Part shown: positions 17,513-25,829 of the stretch, piece after piece
Position numbering within the stretch: position 1 is the stretch's first letter
Layout: each line of letters starts with the position of its first letter
Source of the DNA: Kribbella jejuensis
GTDB lineage: Bacteria; Actinomycetota; Actinomycetes; Propionibacteriales; Kribbellaceae
Direction: 5' to 3'
Length of the DNA stretch: 64,000 nt
Assembly (NCBI RefSeq): GCF_006715085.1
Contig: NZ_VFMM01000001.1
Coordinates: 1,488,001-1,552,000 of the forward strand
The notes under the pieces: model-generated
What the model was told of the DNA's origin: nothing
The model's database searches: none
What the model saw: the letters and a program-made list of their open reading frames with translations, nothing else
Position numbers and translations under genes: made by a program

Positions 17513-18139
17513 ATGCCCTTGCAGAACAGGGTTCTGCCGACGCAGGAGATCGTGGCCGACAGCGGTCGCGGTCTGCTGATGGGTAACCGCGGCAGCATCC
17601 ATCACCCCGATCGGACCCTCGGCACCACCCGGTGGCGCTCGAAGGCGTGGATCTGCTGCGTCCTTGACTGGAAGGGGATCCGGCGCGACCCGATGCCGCC
17701 GGGGCGCTGGACCGCACTGTTCTTCTTCGACGAGGCGGTCGCGCTCGCGGCCGGGCATCGCCCTTGTCATTACTGCAGACGCAGGGATTTCCTGCTGTAC
17801 GCCGGAGCCTGGGCTGCGGCCAACTCTCTGGCCGAGCGTCCGCGAGCGGCTGAGATGGATGCCGTGCTGCACTACCAGCGAGTCGAGTCACGGACTCGGC
17901 GGCAGCGGACCACGACCCAGAACCTCTCCGACCTACCTGACGGCGCGATGGTTCGGTTCGACGGGTCGCCCGCGTTGGTGCTGGGCGGGCGGGTGTTGCC
18001 TTGGGCATGGGACGGGTACGGGGAGCCGCTACGGCCGCGTGGGCTGGAGCTGGTCGAGACGTTGACGCCACCGGCGAATCTTCTTGTGCTGCAGGGCGGA
18101 TTCGCTCCATTACTCCACCCGTCGGCAGGTCGCAAGTGA
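17513..18139 (+). CDS. Conserved hypothetical protein with CxxC motif
   Basis: 208 aa. I recognise a widespread unnamed family by its start (VLPTQEIVADSGRGLLMGNRG) and the segment ALAAGHRPCHYCRRRDF, whose CHYC could bind metal. No established function. The upstream gap holds a short tandem repeat, CTGCCAGAAA twice (about 17465-17485). Starts with ATG 17513; transcribed away from the NUDIX gene. Confidence 0.7.
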   Translation: MPLQNRVLPTQEIVADSGRGLLMGNRGSIHHPDRTLGTTRWRSKAWICCVLDWKGIRRDPMPPGRWTALFFFDEAVALAAGHRPCHYCRRRDFLLYAGAWAAANSLAERPRAAEMDAVLHYQRVESRTRRQRTTTQNLSDLPDGAMVRFDGSPALVLGGRVLPWAWDGYGEPLRPRGLELVETLTPPANLLVLQGGFAPLLHPSAGRK

Positions 18140-18247
18140 GGTAAACCTAACCGGAAACACGCCGTACCGAGGGGTCTTCCGTTGGGCGCTCGGCAGGGGC
18201 AAAGTGTGCCCATACTGACAGCTACACAACCATCACTGGAGTCTGCC

Positions 18248-18535
18248 ATGAGCAACAGCGAGGTTGCCGCAGTCGCCCGCGCACTCGAAGGGCTGCACGC
18301 CGCCGTCGGCCGGCTCAGCCAGGAGTACGGTGACACCCTCGGCATTCGCCGCCTGGTGTCCGACGTGGCCCGGCTGAGCGACGATCTCGCAGAGCTCGGC
18401 CCGCCCGACCCCAGGCACAGGCCCGGACCAGTTCCGGAGGAACTCGAGGAGATTCCCGACGTGGAGTATGACGCGTCCATGTGGACCGACGCGGAGCAAG
18501 AAGGCTTCGGCGCTCCAGATAGGCATGCCCCCTGA
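18248..18535 (+). CDS. Small acidic protein preceding the sdh operon (Rv0250c position)
   Basis: 95 aa, rich in Glu/Asp, with a helical N-terminal half (AAVARALEGLHAAVGRLSQEYGDTLGIRRLVSDVARLSDDL) and no membrane segment. It directly precedes the cytochrome-b-like sdhC and overlaps it by TGATG, the same position and size as Rv0250c in the Mycobacterium tuberculosis Sdh1 operon (from memory). It may be an accessory or assembly factor of the complex; function not shown by sequence. Confidence 0.7.
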   Translation: MSNSEVAAVARALEGLHAAVGRLSQEYGDTLGIRRLVSDVARLSDDLAELGPPDPRHRPGPVPEELEEIPDVEYDASMWTDAEQEGFGAPDRHAP

Positions 18536-19335
18536 TGGCTACCGGAGTAAGCGCACCGGGCCGCGCTCAAGTAGGCCTCAAGACCGCAAGAACGGATCGT
18601 TGGTGGCTCGCGCCGCTGCGGATCGGCGTGATCCTGGCGTTCTTCATCGTCTACGCGACGATCCGGATCTTCATGAACAAGTGGTACTGGGTCGACGCGT
18701 ACCACTACCTGACCCCGCTGTACTCGCCCTGTCTGACCAGCAGCTGTGTCGAGGGCTCCAGCCACCTCGGGACCTGGTTCGGCAACTTCCCGCGCTTCCT
18801 GCCGTTCAGCCTGATCACGTTCGTGGTGCTGGCCGGCTTCCGCGGCACGTGCTACTACTACCGCAAGGCGGGCTACCGGTCGCTGTTCTTCGCGCCGGCC
18901 GCGTGCGCGGTGCCCGAGCCGCACAAGAAGTACACCGGTGAGCGGAAGTTCCCGCTGATCGCGCTGAACCTGCACCGTTACTTCTTCTACGGTGCACTGC
19001 TCTTCGGTCTGCTGAACATCTACGACGGCATCCAGGCCTTCCACGGCAAGGGCGGCGGTTTCGGCATCGGCCTCGGCACGCTGATCATCTGGGTCAACCT
19101 GGTGATGCTGTGGCTGTACACGCTGTCCTGCCACGCCTGCCGGCACATCGTCGGCGGCCGGCTGAAGAACTTCTCCAAGCACCCGATGCGCTACCGGTAC
19201 TGGACCTTCGTGTCCAAGCTGAACCCGAGGCACGGCACCTTCGCGATGATCTCGCTGTTCACCGTGATCCTGACCGACTTCTACATCATGGCGGTCTCCG
19301 CCGGCTGGTTCTCCGACCTGCGCATCATCAATTGA
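18535..19335 (+). CDS. sdhC: Succinate dehydrogenase membrane anchor, Sdh1-type SdhC
   Basis: 266 aa, about five membrane helices (residues ~30-48, 88-104, 148-168, 178-198, 235-258). Conserved Cys/His residues lie at membrane boundaries: C66, C71, H77, C106 and the cluster SCHACRH (C199, H200, C202, H204). In mycobacterial Sdh1 a membrane-embedded Rieske-type [2Fe-2S] centre has been described in this subunit (recalled), and these residues are candidate ligands. It anchors the SdhAB dimer and reduces menaquinone. Coupled to the upstream small gene by TGATG; sdhA follows 7 bp later. Confidence 0.88.
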   Translation: MATGVSAPGRAQVGLKTARTDRWWLAPLRIGVILAFFIVYATIRIFMNKWYWVDAYHYLTPLYSPCLTSSCVEGSSHLGTWFGNFPRFLPFSLITFVVLAGFRGTCYYYRKAGYRSLFFAPAACAVPEPHKKYTGERKFPLIALNLHRYFFYGALLFGLLNIYDGIQAFHGKGGGFGIGLGTLIIWVNLVMLWLYTLSCHACRHIVGGRLKNFSKHPMRYRYWTFVSKLNPRHGTFAMISLFTVILTDFYIMAVSAGWFSDLRIIN

Positions 19336-19342
19336 GGATTTC

Positions 19343-21220
19343 ATGACTGAGCTGGAACGACACACCTACGACGTCGTCGTGATCGGGGCCGGCGGCGCCG
19401 GCCTGCGCGCGGCGATCGAGGCCCGTGAGCAGGGCAAGAAGACCGCGATCATCTGCAAGTCGCTGTTCGGCAAGGCGCACACGGTGATGGCCGAGGGCGG
19501 TTGCGCGGCCGCGATGGGCAACGCGAACTCCAACGACAACTGGCAGGTCCACTACCGCGACACGATGCGCGGCGGGAAGTTCCTGAACAACTGGCGGATG
19601 GCCGAGCTGCACGCGCAGGAGGCCCCGGACCGGGTCTGGGAGCTGGAGACGTACGGCGCGCTGTTCGACCGGACACCGGACGGCAGGATCAGCCAGCGCA
19701 ACTTCGGCGGCCACACCTACCCGCGGCTCGCGCACGTCGGCGACCGGACCGGCCTGGAGCTGATCCGCACCCTGCAGCAGAAGATCGTCTCGCTGCAGCA
19801 GGAGGACTTCGAGGCCACCGGTGACTACGAGGCGAACCTCAAGGTGTACGCCGAGTGCACGATCACCGAGCTGCTGAAGGACGGCGACGCCATCTCCGGC
19901 GCCTTCGGGTACTGGCGCGAGTCCGGGCGGTTCGTGCTGTTCGAGGCGCCGGCCGTCGTACTGGCGACCGGTGGCGTCGGCAAGTCCTTCAAGGTCACCT
20001 CGAACTCCTGGGAGTACACCGGTGACGGGCACGCGCTGGCGATGCGGGCCGGCGCGACGCTGATCAACATGGAGTTCATCCAGTTCCACCCGACCGGCAT
20101 GGTCTGGCCGCCGTCGGTGAAGGGCATCCTGGTCACCGAGTCGGTCCGCGGTGACGGTGGCGTGCTGAAGAACTCCGAGGGCAAGCGGTTCATGTTCGAC
20201 TACGTGCCGGACGTGTTCCGGGCGCAGTACGCCGAGACCGAGGACGAGGCGGACCGCTGGTACAAGGACCCGGACAACAACCGGCGCCCACCCGAGCTGC
20301 TGCCCCGCGACGAGGTCGCCCGGGCGATCAACTCCGAGGTCAAGGCCGGCCGCGGTACTCCGCACGGTGGCGTCTTCCTGGACGTGTCGACCCGGCTTCC
20401 GGCCGAGGAGATCACCCGGCGACTGCCGTCGATGCACCACCAGTTCATGGAGCTGGCGGACGTCGACATCACCAAGGAGCCGATGGAGGTCGGGCCGACC
20501 TGCCACTACGTGATGGGCGGTGTCGAGGTCGACCCGGACACCGCGTCGTCGACGGTCCCCGGCCTGTTCGCGGCCGGTGAGGTCGCCGGTGGCATGCACG
20601 GTTCGAACCGGCTCGGCGGCAACTCGCTGTCCGACCTGCTGGTCTTCGGGCGGCGGGCCGGCATGGGCGCCGCGACGTACGTCGACTCGCTCAAGCAGCG
20701 GCCGAAGATCGACGAGGCCGACGTCGACGCGGCGGCGACCGAGGCGCTGGCGCCGTTCGAACTCGAGGGCGGCGAGAACCCGTACTCGATCCACCAGGAC
20801 CTGCAGCAGTCGATGAACGACCTGGTCGGCATCATCCGCAAGGAAGAGGAGATGGAGCGCGCGCTCGGCCGGCTGGCCGAGTTCCGCGGCCGGATCGCGA
20901 AGATGACGGTCGAGGGTCACCGGCAGTTCAATCCCGGCTGGCACCTGGCGCTCGACCTGCGGAACATGCTGACCGTGTCCGAGTGTGTGGCCGGCGCGGC
21001 GCTGCTGCGGCAGGAGTCGCGCGGCGGTCACACCCGCGACGACTTCCCGGAGATGTCGGCGGAGTGGCGCCGCAAGCTGCTGGTCTGCAAGCTCGACGCC
21101 GAGGGCCACGTGAACGTCTCCGAGAAGCAGCAGATCCCGATGCGCGCGGACCTGCTGGAGCTGTTCGAGATCGACGAGCTGAAGAAGTACCTGACGGACG
21201 AGGAGCTGCCGACAGCATGA
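19343..21220 (+). CDS. sdhA: Succinate dehydrogenase / fumarate reductase flavoprotein subunit
   Basis: 625 aa. FAD-binding GAGGAG at residues 15-20; H46 in AHTVMAEGG is the expected covalent FAD attachment site; HPTGM and the THxxGG-like GGVEVDPDTAS and HGSNRLGGNSLSDLLVFGRRAG motifs complete the catalytic and cap domains. Oxidises succinate to fumarate in the TCA cycle and feeds electrons to SdhB. The sequence is of the Sdh1 (Rv0248c-like) branch rather than the E. coli type. GAGG RBS; stop overlaps the sdhB start (ATGA). Confidence 0.95.
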   Translation: MTELERHTYDVVVIGAGGAGLRAAIEAREQGKKTAIICKSLFGKAHTVMAEGGCAAAMGNANSNDNWQVHYRDTMRGGKFLNNWRMAELHAQEAPDRVWELETYGALFDRTPDGRISQRNFGGHTYPRLAHVGDRTGLELIRTLQQKIVSLQQEDFEATGDYEANLKVYAECTITELLKDGDAISGAFGYWRESGRFVLFEAPAVVLATGGVGKSFKVTSNSWEYTGDGHALAMRAGATLINMEFIQFHPTGMVWPPSVKGILVTESVRGDGGVLKNSEGKRFMFDYVPDVFRAQYAETEDEADRWYKDPDNNRRPPELLPRDEVARAINSEVKAGRGTPHGGVFLDVSTRLPAEEITRRLPSMHHQFMELADVDITKEPMEVGPTCHYVMGGVEVDPDTASSTVPGLFAAGEVAGGMHGSNRLGGNSLSDLLVFGRRAGMGAATYVDSLKQRPKIDEADVDAAATEALAPFELEGGENPYSIHQDLQQSMNDLVGIIRKEEEMERALGRLAEFRGRIAKMTVEGHRQFNPGWHLALDLRNMLTVSECVAGAALLRQESRGGHTRDDFPEMSAEWRRKLLVCKLDAEGHVNVSEKQQIPMRADLLELFEIDELKKYLTDEELPTA

Positions 21221-21966
21221 GCTACCAGGCCAAATTCCGCGTTTGGCGGGGCGATTCCGAGGGCGGCGAGCTCAAGGACTACGAGGTCGAGGTGAACGAG
21301 GGCGAGGTCGTCCTCGACGTGATCCACCGGCTGCAGGCCACCCAGGCGCCGGACATGGCGGTGCGGTGGAACTGCAAGGCCGGCAAGTGCGGCTCCTGCA
21401 GCGCCGAGATCAACGGCATGCCGAAGCTGATGTGCATGTGCCGGATGAACACGTTCGAAGAGGACGAGGTCGTCACGGTGACGCCGATGCGGACCTTCCC
21501 GGTGATCCGGGACCTGGTCACCGACGTCTCGTACAACTACCAGAAGGCCCGCGAGGTGCCGGCCTTCAAGCCGCCGGCGGACCTCAAGCCGGGTGAGTAC
21601 CGGATGCAGCAGCAGGACGTGGAGCGCTCGCAGGAGTTCCGCAAGTGCATCGAGTGCTTCCTGTGCCAGAACACCTGCCACGTGATCCGGGACCACGAGG
21701 AGAACAAGGAGAACTTCTCCGGTCCCCGGTTCCTGATGCGGATCGCCGAGCTGGACATGCACCCGCTCGACGCCGCCGACCGGAAGAATGCGGCACAGGA
21801 GGAGCACGGCCTGGGCTTCTGCAACATCACCAAGTGCTGCACCGAGGTGTGCCCCGAGCACATCAAGATCACCGACAACGCGCTGATCCCGATGAAGGAA
21901 CGCGTCGTCGACCGCAAGTACGACCCGCTGGTCTGGCTCGGCAACAAGATCCGCCGCCGCGCCTGA
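21217..21966 (+). CDS. sdhB: Succinate dehydrogenase iron-sulfur subunit
   Basis: 249 aa. N-terminal ferredoxin fold with CKAGKCGSC and a fourth Cys in MPKLMC for [2Fe-2S]; C-terminal domain with CIECFLCQNTCH ([4Fe-4S]) and CNITKCCTEVCPEH ([3Fe-4S]). Carries electrons from the flavin to the membrane quinone. Last gene of the operon; the next feature is a strong hairpin terminator. Confidence 0.95.
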   Translation: MSYQAKFRVWRGDSEGGELKDYEVEVNEGEVVLDVIHRLQATQAPDMAVRWNCKAGKCGSCSAEINGMPKLMCMCRMNTFEEDEVVTVTPMRTFPVIRDLVTDVSYNYQKAREVPAFKPPADLKPGEYRMQQQDVERSQEFRKCIECFLCQNTCHVIRDHEENKENFSGPRFLMRIAELDMHPLDAADRKNAAQEEHGLGFCNITKCCTEVCPEHIKITDNALIPMKERVVDRKYDPLVWLGNKIRRRA

Positions 21967-21975
21967 GGCCTCGCG

Positions 21976-22016
21976 AAGCCCCTGGAACCCCTGACTGCTT
22001 GGGGTTCCAGGGGCTT
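21976..22016 (+). terminator. Terminator of the sdh operon
   Basis: Perfect 16-bp stem AAGCCCCTGGAACCCC / GGGGTTCCAGGGGCTT with a 9-nt loop, 9 bp after the sdhB stop, followed by TGTGTTGT. Strong intrinsic-type terminator. Confidence 0.88.
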
Positions 22017-22044
22017 TGTGTTGTCCGGGGTTTTCCCGTAAGGC

Positions 22045-22075
22045 TTGACTTCAACCTCACTTGAACTTCGACGAT
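22045..22075 (+). promoter_or_regulatory. MerR/SoxR-type promoter of the MFS gene
   Basis: TTGACT (22045-22050) and GACGAT (22070-22075) are separated by 19 bp, the long spacer characteristic of MerR-family-controlled promoters. The spacer holds the inverted repeat TTCAA-N6-TTGAA (22050-22065), resembling SoxR/MerR boxes. The start codon lies 7 nt after the -10, so the mRNA is likely leaderless. No merR gene is adjacent. Confidence 0.65.
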
Positions 22076-22082
22076 AGCGGTC

Positions 22083-23471
22083 ATGACTACGACGGCCGCT
22101 GCGGCCCGCCCCAAGCTCTTCACCGGACAGCACCTGCCGCTGGTGCTCGGGGTGATCGGGCTCGTCACGCTCGGCGCGTTCGAGAACCGGGCCGTCGGTA
22201 CGGCGCTGCCGACGATGGTCCGCGAGTTCGACGCGCTCGGCAGCTTCGGTCTCGCGAACGCCGCCCCGAACGCGAGCTACCTGATCTCGCTCGCGGTCGC
22301 CGGCCTGTGGTCGGACCGCCGCGGCCCGATCCCGACGCTGCGGGCGGGCGCGATCTCGTTCGCGCTCGCCCAACTGCTCGTCGGTACGGCGACCGCGATG
22401 CCGATGGTGATCGCCGGGCGGCTGCTCAGCGGGCTCGCGGAAGGTCTGCTCGACGTGTCGCTGATGGTGCTCGTCGCGCGGGCGCTGCCCGCCGTACTGC
22501 GGCCGCGGATGTTCTCTTTGTTCGCCGCGATGTGGATCCTGCCGTCGGTGCTCGGGCCCGTGCTGACCGGAGTGGTCACCGAGCAGTTCGGCTGGCGCTG
22601 GGTGTTCCTCGGCGCGGTCGTCCTGCTCGTACCGAGTTGGCTGCTGCTGCGTCCGGCGATGCGACAGTCCGCCGACGTACCGGCCCCGGAACGTACGGCC
22701 GAGGACGCGGCCGAGCTCGAGGCGTGGCGCGCCGCCCTTCCCTGGGCGCTCGCCGCATCCGTTGCGCTGTTCACGCTGACGGTCGCGGGCGATCACCTCG
22801 AGGCGCATCCGGTGATTGCCGGTACGGCGGTACTCGTCGCGCTCGTGGTGCTCGGACGGGCCGCCGTACGGGTGATGCCCGCGGGCACGTTCACCGCGCG
22901 ACGTGGCTTCCCTGCTGTGGTTGCCGTTCGCGGACTCGGTGGTGCGGCCTTCGCCGGGGTTGGCGCGTACCTTCCGCTGCTGCTGACGTTGCAGCACAAC
23001 TTCAGTCCGTCGAAGGCCGGCGTGACGTTGTCGATCACCGGCGTGTGCTGGGCGTTCGGGTCATGGCTGCAGGGACGTGAGCACGGGTTCGAGCGGGTCG
23101 CCGTACTGCGGACGGGGCTGGCGTTCATGACGGTCGGACTGCTGGTGACGTCGTTGCTCGCGTGGACCGATGCGAGCACCTGGTTCGGCCTGATCGGCTG
23201 GGGTTTCGCCGGGATCGGGATGGGGCTGAGCTCGTCCAGCCTGTCGGTGCTGACGCTGGATCTGTCCGACCAGAACAACTCCGGGCGGAACAGCAGCGCC
23301 GGTCAGATGGCCGCCACGATGAGCATCGCGACGGCGCTCGCGATCAGCGGGACGTTGCTCGCGTTCAACGCCGACAACCCGCAGCCGTGGGTCTTCGGCA
23401 CGATCATCACGGCCGGCGCGGCCGCGGCGGCCGCTGGCCTGCTGGCCACCGCGCGGGTAGGTCTAGAGTGA
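22083..23471 (+). CDS. MFS transporter
   Basis: 462 aa, about 12-14 membrane helices. LWSDRRGPIPTL corresponds to the MFS loop 2-3 motif A (GxLaDrxGrr) and RLLSGLAEGLLDVSLMVLVARALP to the TM4 region. The control site upstream looks like a MerR-type promoter, suggesting inducible efflux of a drug or redox-active compound. The pterin dehydratase gene starts 4 bp after the stop, so the two are probably cotranscribed. Confidence 0.82.
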   Translation: MTTTAAAARPKLFTGQHLPLVLGVIGLVTLGAFENRAVGTALPTMVREFDALGSFGLANAAPNASYLISLAVAGLWSDRRGPIPTLRAGAISFALAQLLVGTATAMPMVIAGRLLSGLAEGLLDVSLMVLVARALPAVLRPRMFSLFAAMWILPSVLGPVLTGVVTEQFGWRWVFLGAVVLLVPSWLLLRPAMRQSADVPAPERTAEDAAELEAWRAALPWALAASVALFTLTVAGDHLEAHPVIAGTAVLVALVVLGRAAVRVMPAGTFTARRGFPAVVAVRGLGGAAFAGVGAYLPLLLTLQHNFSPSKAGVTLSITGVCWAFGSWLQGREHGFERVAVLRTGLAFMTVGLLVTSLLAWTDASTWFGLIGWGFAGIGMGLSSSSLSVLTLDLSDQNNSGRNSSAGQMAATMSIATALAISGTLLAFNADNPQPWVFGTIITAGAAAAAAGLLATARVGLE

Positions 23472-23475
23472 GCGC

Positions 23476-23763
23476 ATGGCTGACCTTTTGACCGACGACC
23501 AGATCGACCTGGCCCTGCGCGACCACCTGCCGAACTGGAAGGTCGTGGACAACGAGCTGGTCCGAAGCGTCAAGGCCGACAACTTCCTGGACGGCATCCG
23601 GCTGGTCGCGACCGTCGCCCAGCTCGCCGAGTCGATGAACCACCACCCGGACATGGACATCCGCTACACCACCATCACCTTCCGGGTCAGCAGCCACGAA
23701 GCCGGCGGCATCACCGACGACGACCTCGTCCTCGCCCGCCACATCGACACCGCCGCCGGCTAA
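23476..23763 (+). CDS. 4a-hydroxytetrahydrobiopterin dehydratase (PCD/DCoH)
   Basis: 95 aa, full family length. Signature residues MNHHPDMDIRYTTITFRVSSHEAGGIT include the active-site HH and the W in LPNWKV. The enzyme dehydrates 4a-carbinolamine pterins after aromatic amino acid hydroxylation; in bacteria it can also act in other pterin or folate-related contexts. Probable cotranscription with the upstream MFS gene; the stop overlaps the convergent glyoxalase gene by 4 bp. Confidence 0.9.
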   Translation: MADLLTDDQIDLALRDHLPNWKVVDNELVRSVKADNFLDGIRLVATVAQLAESMNHHPDMDIRYTTITFRVSSHEAGGITDDDLVLARHIDTAAG

Positions 23764-24110
23764 AGCGGCTGGCGGAGGCCGAGCAGTACGCCTTCGGGGT
23801 CGCGGATGTAGGTGAGGCGGCCGACGCCGGGGAGCTCTTGGATTTCGCCGACCTGCTCGCCACCCGCAGCCCGGGCGGCGTCCAGGATCGGCTCGAGGTT
23901 GTCGACCTCTAGCCACGCGATCGTCTGTTGTGACTGGTACCGGTTGCTCATGATCGCGCCGTCGATTCCGTCGCCCTGGCCGGTTCGCGCGAGTAGGTAG
24001 CCGTCGGGGACGGGGGCCGGTGTCAGCTCCCACCCGAAGACTTCGCGGTAGAACTGCGCGACCCGGTCGTGGTCCTCGGCAACTATCTCGACATGAATGA
24101 TTCGTCCCAT
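23760..24110 (-). CDS. VOC/glyoxalase-superfamily protein
   Basis: 116 aa. Begins GRIIHVEIVAEDHDRVAQFYREVFGWEL and ends YIRDPEGVLLGLRQ, matching both beta-alpha-beta-beta-beta modules of the vicinal-oxygen-chelate fold. Metal ligands are plausible at His and Glu of each half, but no specific reaction can be assigned. Starts 10 bp after the araC-like gene's stop, with which it forms an operon. Confidence 0.8.
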   Translation of the reverse strand: MGRIIHVEIVAEDHDRVAQFYREVFGWELTPAPVPDGYLLARTGQGDGIDGAIMSNRYQSQQTIAWLEVDNLEPILDAARAAGGEQVGEIQELPGVGRLTYIRDPEGVLLGLRQPL

Positions 24111-24120
24111 GCGTCGATGA

Positions 24121-24954
24121 TCAGGCACCCTGGTCCGGATCGTCTTGGACGGATCTTCCATGCATCAGCGCCGCGATTCCGTTCTGTACGGCGCGGAACG
24201 TCGTTGCGCTGACGCCCGTGTACTTCTTGAAGTCCCGTGCCGCATGCGCCTGGTCGTAGAACCCGTGCAGCGCCGACAACGTCGCGGCCGCGTCCGCGGG
24301 CCCCCCGAGCAGGCCGCCGACGAAGTGGTAGTACCGGATGATCTCGGCGTACTGCTTCGGCCCGATCCCGACGCTCCGCCGGAACAGCCGGTACAAGGTG
24401 CTGTACGACGTACCGCATCGCCGCACGACCTCCGCCACCGCGACCTGTCCGCGCAGCTCGTCGATCGCGCGTACCGCCTCCACCACGACCGGCGGTACGT
24501 CGACGTCCGTCAATCGCGCCGCGAGGAACCCGGCCAGCCGCTCCGCCCGCGCGGCCCCGAACGGTACCGCCCGCAGCTCCGCCACCAACCCGGCGACGGC
24601 CTCCGCGCCGACCCAGTCAGCCAGCTCCTGCACCTCGTCGACCAAGGCAGGCAACCCGAACGCCGCGAGCCCCCACGGCGTGAACCCGACGCCCGCATAA
24701 CTCGACGTACCGAGCTGACCGAGTACGTGCGGCCGCGTCATCACCCCGAAGACCGCCGCCGCGTTCTCCCACTCCGCGCCGGTCACCGGATCGTGCCGCG
24801 TCCCCGGGTCCGCCAGCGCGATCGCGAGCCCAGGCCGGCCGTCCGGGATCAGGATCTCCCGCCGTACCTGAGTCAGCGGCGCCGACTCCACCAGCCAGAC
24901 ATGGTCGACCACTCCCCGCAACCGCTCCGGTACTGGAAACCGCTGGTAGCTCAC
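24121..24954 (-). CDS. AraC-family transcriptional regulator
   Basis: 277 aa. C-terminal AraC HTH pair (AVAEVVRRCGTSYSTLYRLFRRSVGIGPKQYAEIIRYYHF ... LSALHGFYDQAHAARDFKKYTGVSATTFR). The N-terminal DUF6597-like region (VWLVESAPLTQ...ILIPDGRPGL) is common in actinobacterial members. Likely regulates the downstream glyoxalase-type gene. Divergent from the acyltransferase at 25005. Confidence 0.87.
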   Translation of the reverse strand: MSYQRFPVPERLRGVVDHVWLVESAPLTQVRREILIPDGRPGLAIALADPGTRHDPVTGAEWENAAAVFGVMTRPHVLGQLGTSSYAGVGFTPWGLAAFGLPALVDEVQELADWVGAEAVAGLVAELRAVPFGAARAERLAGFLAARLTDVDVPPVVVEAVRAIDELRGQVAVAEVVRRCGTSYSTLYRLFRRSVGIGPKQYAEIIRYYHFVGGLLGGPADAAATLSALHGFYDQAHAARDFKKYTGVSATTFRAVQNGIAALMHGRSVQDDPDQGA

Positions 24955-25004
24955 GTCTCAGATCGTAAGGTTCTGGCGGGCGTTACATCGGTTACCGTTG
25001 ACCG

Positions 25005-25829
25005 GTGACGACTGCTGAGGAGTACCGGCTGCTGGGGTTTTCGGAGCTCGATCGGGAGGCGGCGGAGGCGTTCACGCCGGATCCGGTGGCGGTGAAGGCG
25101 CTGGCCGACCAGCTGCGGGCGGCGGTCGGAAAGCTCGGGAGCGAACCCGAGCCGACCTTCCCCGAGGACCCGCGGAACTCGGTTCAGGCGTACCTCGACA
25201 CCGTGCCGGACATCCGCCGGTTCCACGCCGAGCGTGGGATCCCGGACGAGATCAGCTGGGCGTCGCTGGCCGACCTCGGGCAGCAGCTCAAGGTCAACCG
25301 CCGGACGCACGGCGACTACGGCCTCGAGACGCACTGGTGGTTGCGGCACTTCTGGAACGGCCAGATCTACGCGCTCGGCCGGCTGCAGTACATGCTCTAC
25401 GAGGTCACCGAGCAGGACCCGGTCCCGGGCGTGGAGACCGGCGAGTGGGTGATCGGCGTACACATCCCGGAGACCGGACCGCTGACCCCTGAACTGGTCG
25501 ACGACAGCCTGCAGCAGGCACGCGAGTTCTTCCCACGGTACTTCCCGGAGCACCCGGTGCGGATCGCTACGCTGTGGTCGTGGCTGATCGACCCGTACCT
25601 GCTCGACCACCTCCCGCAGGACTCGAACATGGTGAAGTTCGGCCGCCGGTTCACGCCGTACGGGACGCCGACCGACGCCCAGGACAGCGCGATCTTCTTC
25701 ACGTTCCGGACGCACGGCACCGACCACCTCGACGAGCTCCCGCAGGACACCACGCTGCAGCGGCTCGTCGTGCAGCGGATCAAGGAGGGCGGCACCTGGC
25801 AGAGCGGCTTCGGCTACCTCGAGCTATGA
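25005..25829 (+). CDS. Acyltransferase domain-containing protein (NAT_N / GNAT_C type)
   Basis: 274 aa. I recognise the two-part family (N-terminal helical NAT_N, C-terminal GNAT-like) common in actinobacteria, from LETHWWLRHFWNGQIYALGRLQYM and VIGVHIPETGPLTPELVDDSLQQAREFF. Substrate unknown. GTG 25005 has TACCGT (24993-24998) exactly 6 nt before it, indicating a leaderless transcript. The 3' end overlaps the convergent gene by 6 bp. Confidence 0.72.
   Translation: MTTAEEYRLLGFSELDREAAEAFTPDPVAVKALADQLRAAVGKLGSEPEPTFPEDPRNSVQAYLDTVPDIRRFHAERGIPDEISWASLADLGQQLKVNRRTHGDYGLETHWWLRHFWNGQIYALGRLQYMLYEVTEQDPVPGVETGEWVIGVHIPETGPLTPELVDDSLQQAREFFPRYFPEHPVRIATLWSWLIDPYLLDHLPQDSNMVKFGRRFTPYGTPTDAQDSAIFFTFRTHGTDHLDELPQDTTLQRLVVQRIKEGGTWQSGFGYLEL

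Noticed and set aside
19328..21109. 593-codon minus-strand frame over sdhA
   Set aside because: Antisense shadow of sdhA; low-complexity Arg/Val/Leu-rich and no RBS.
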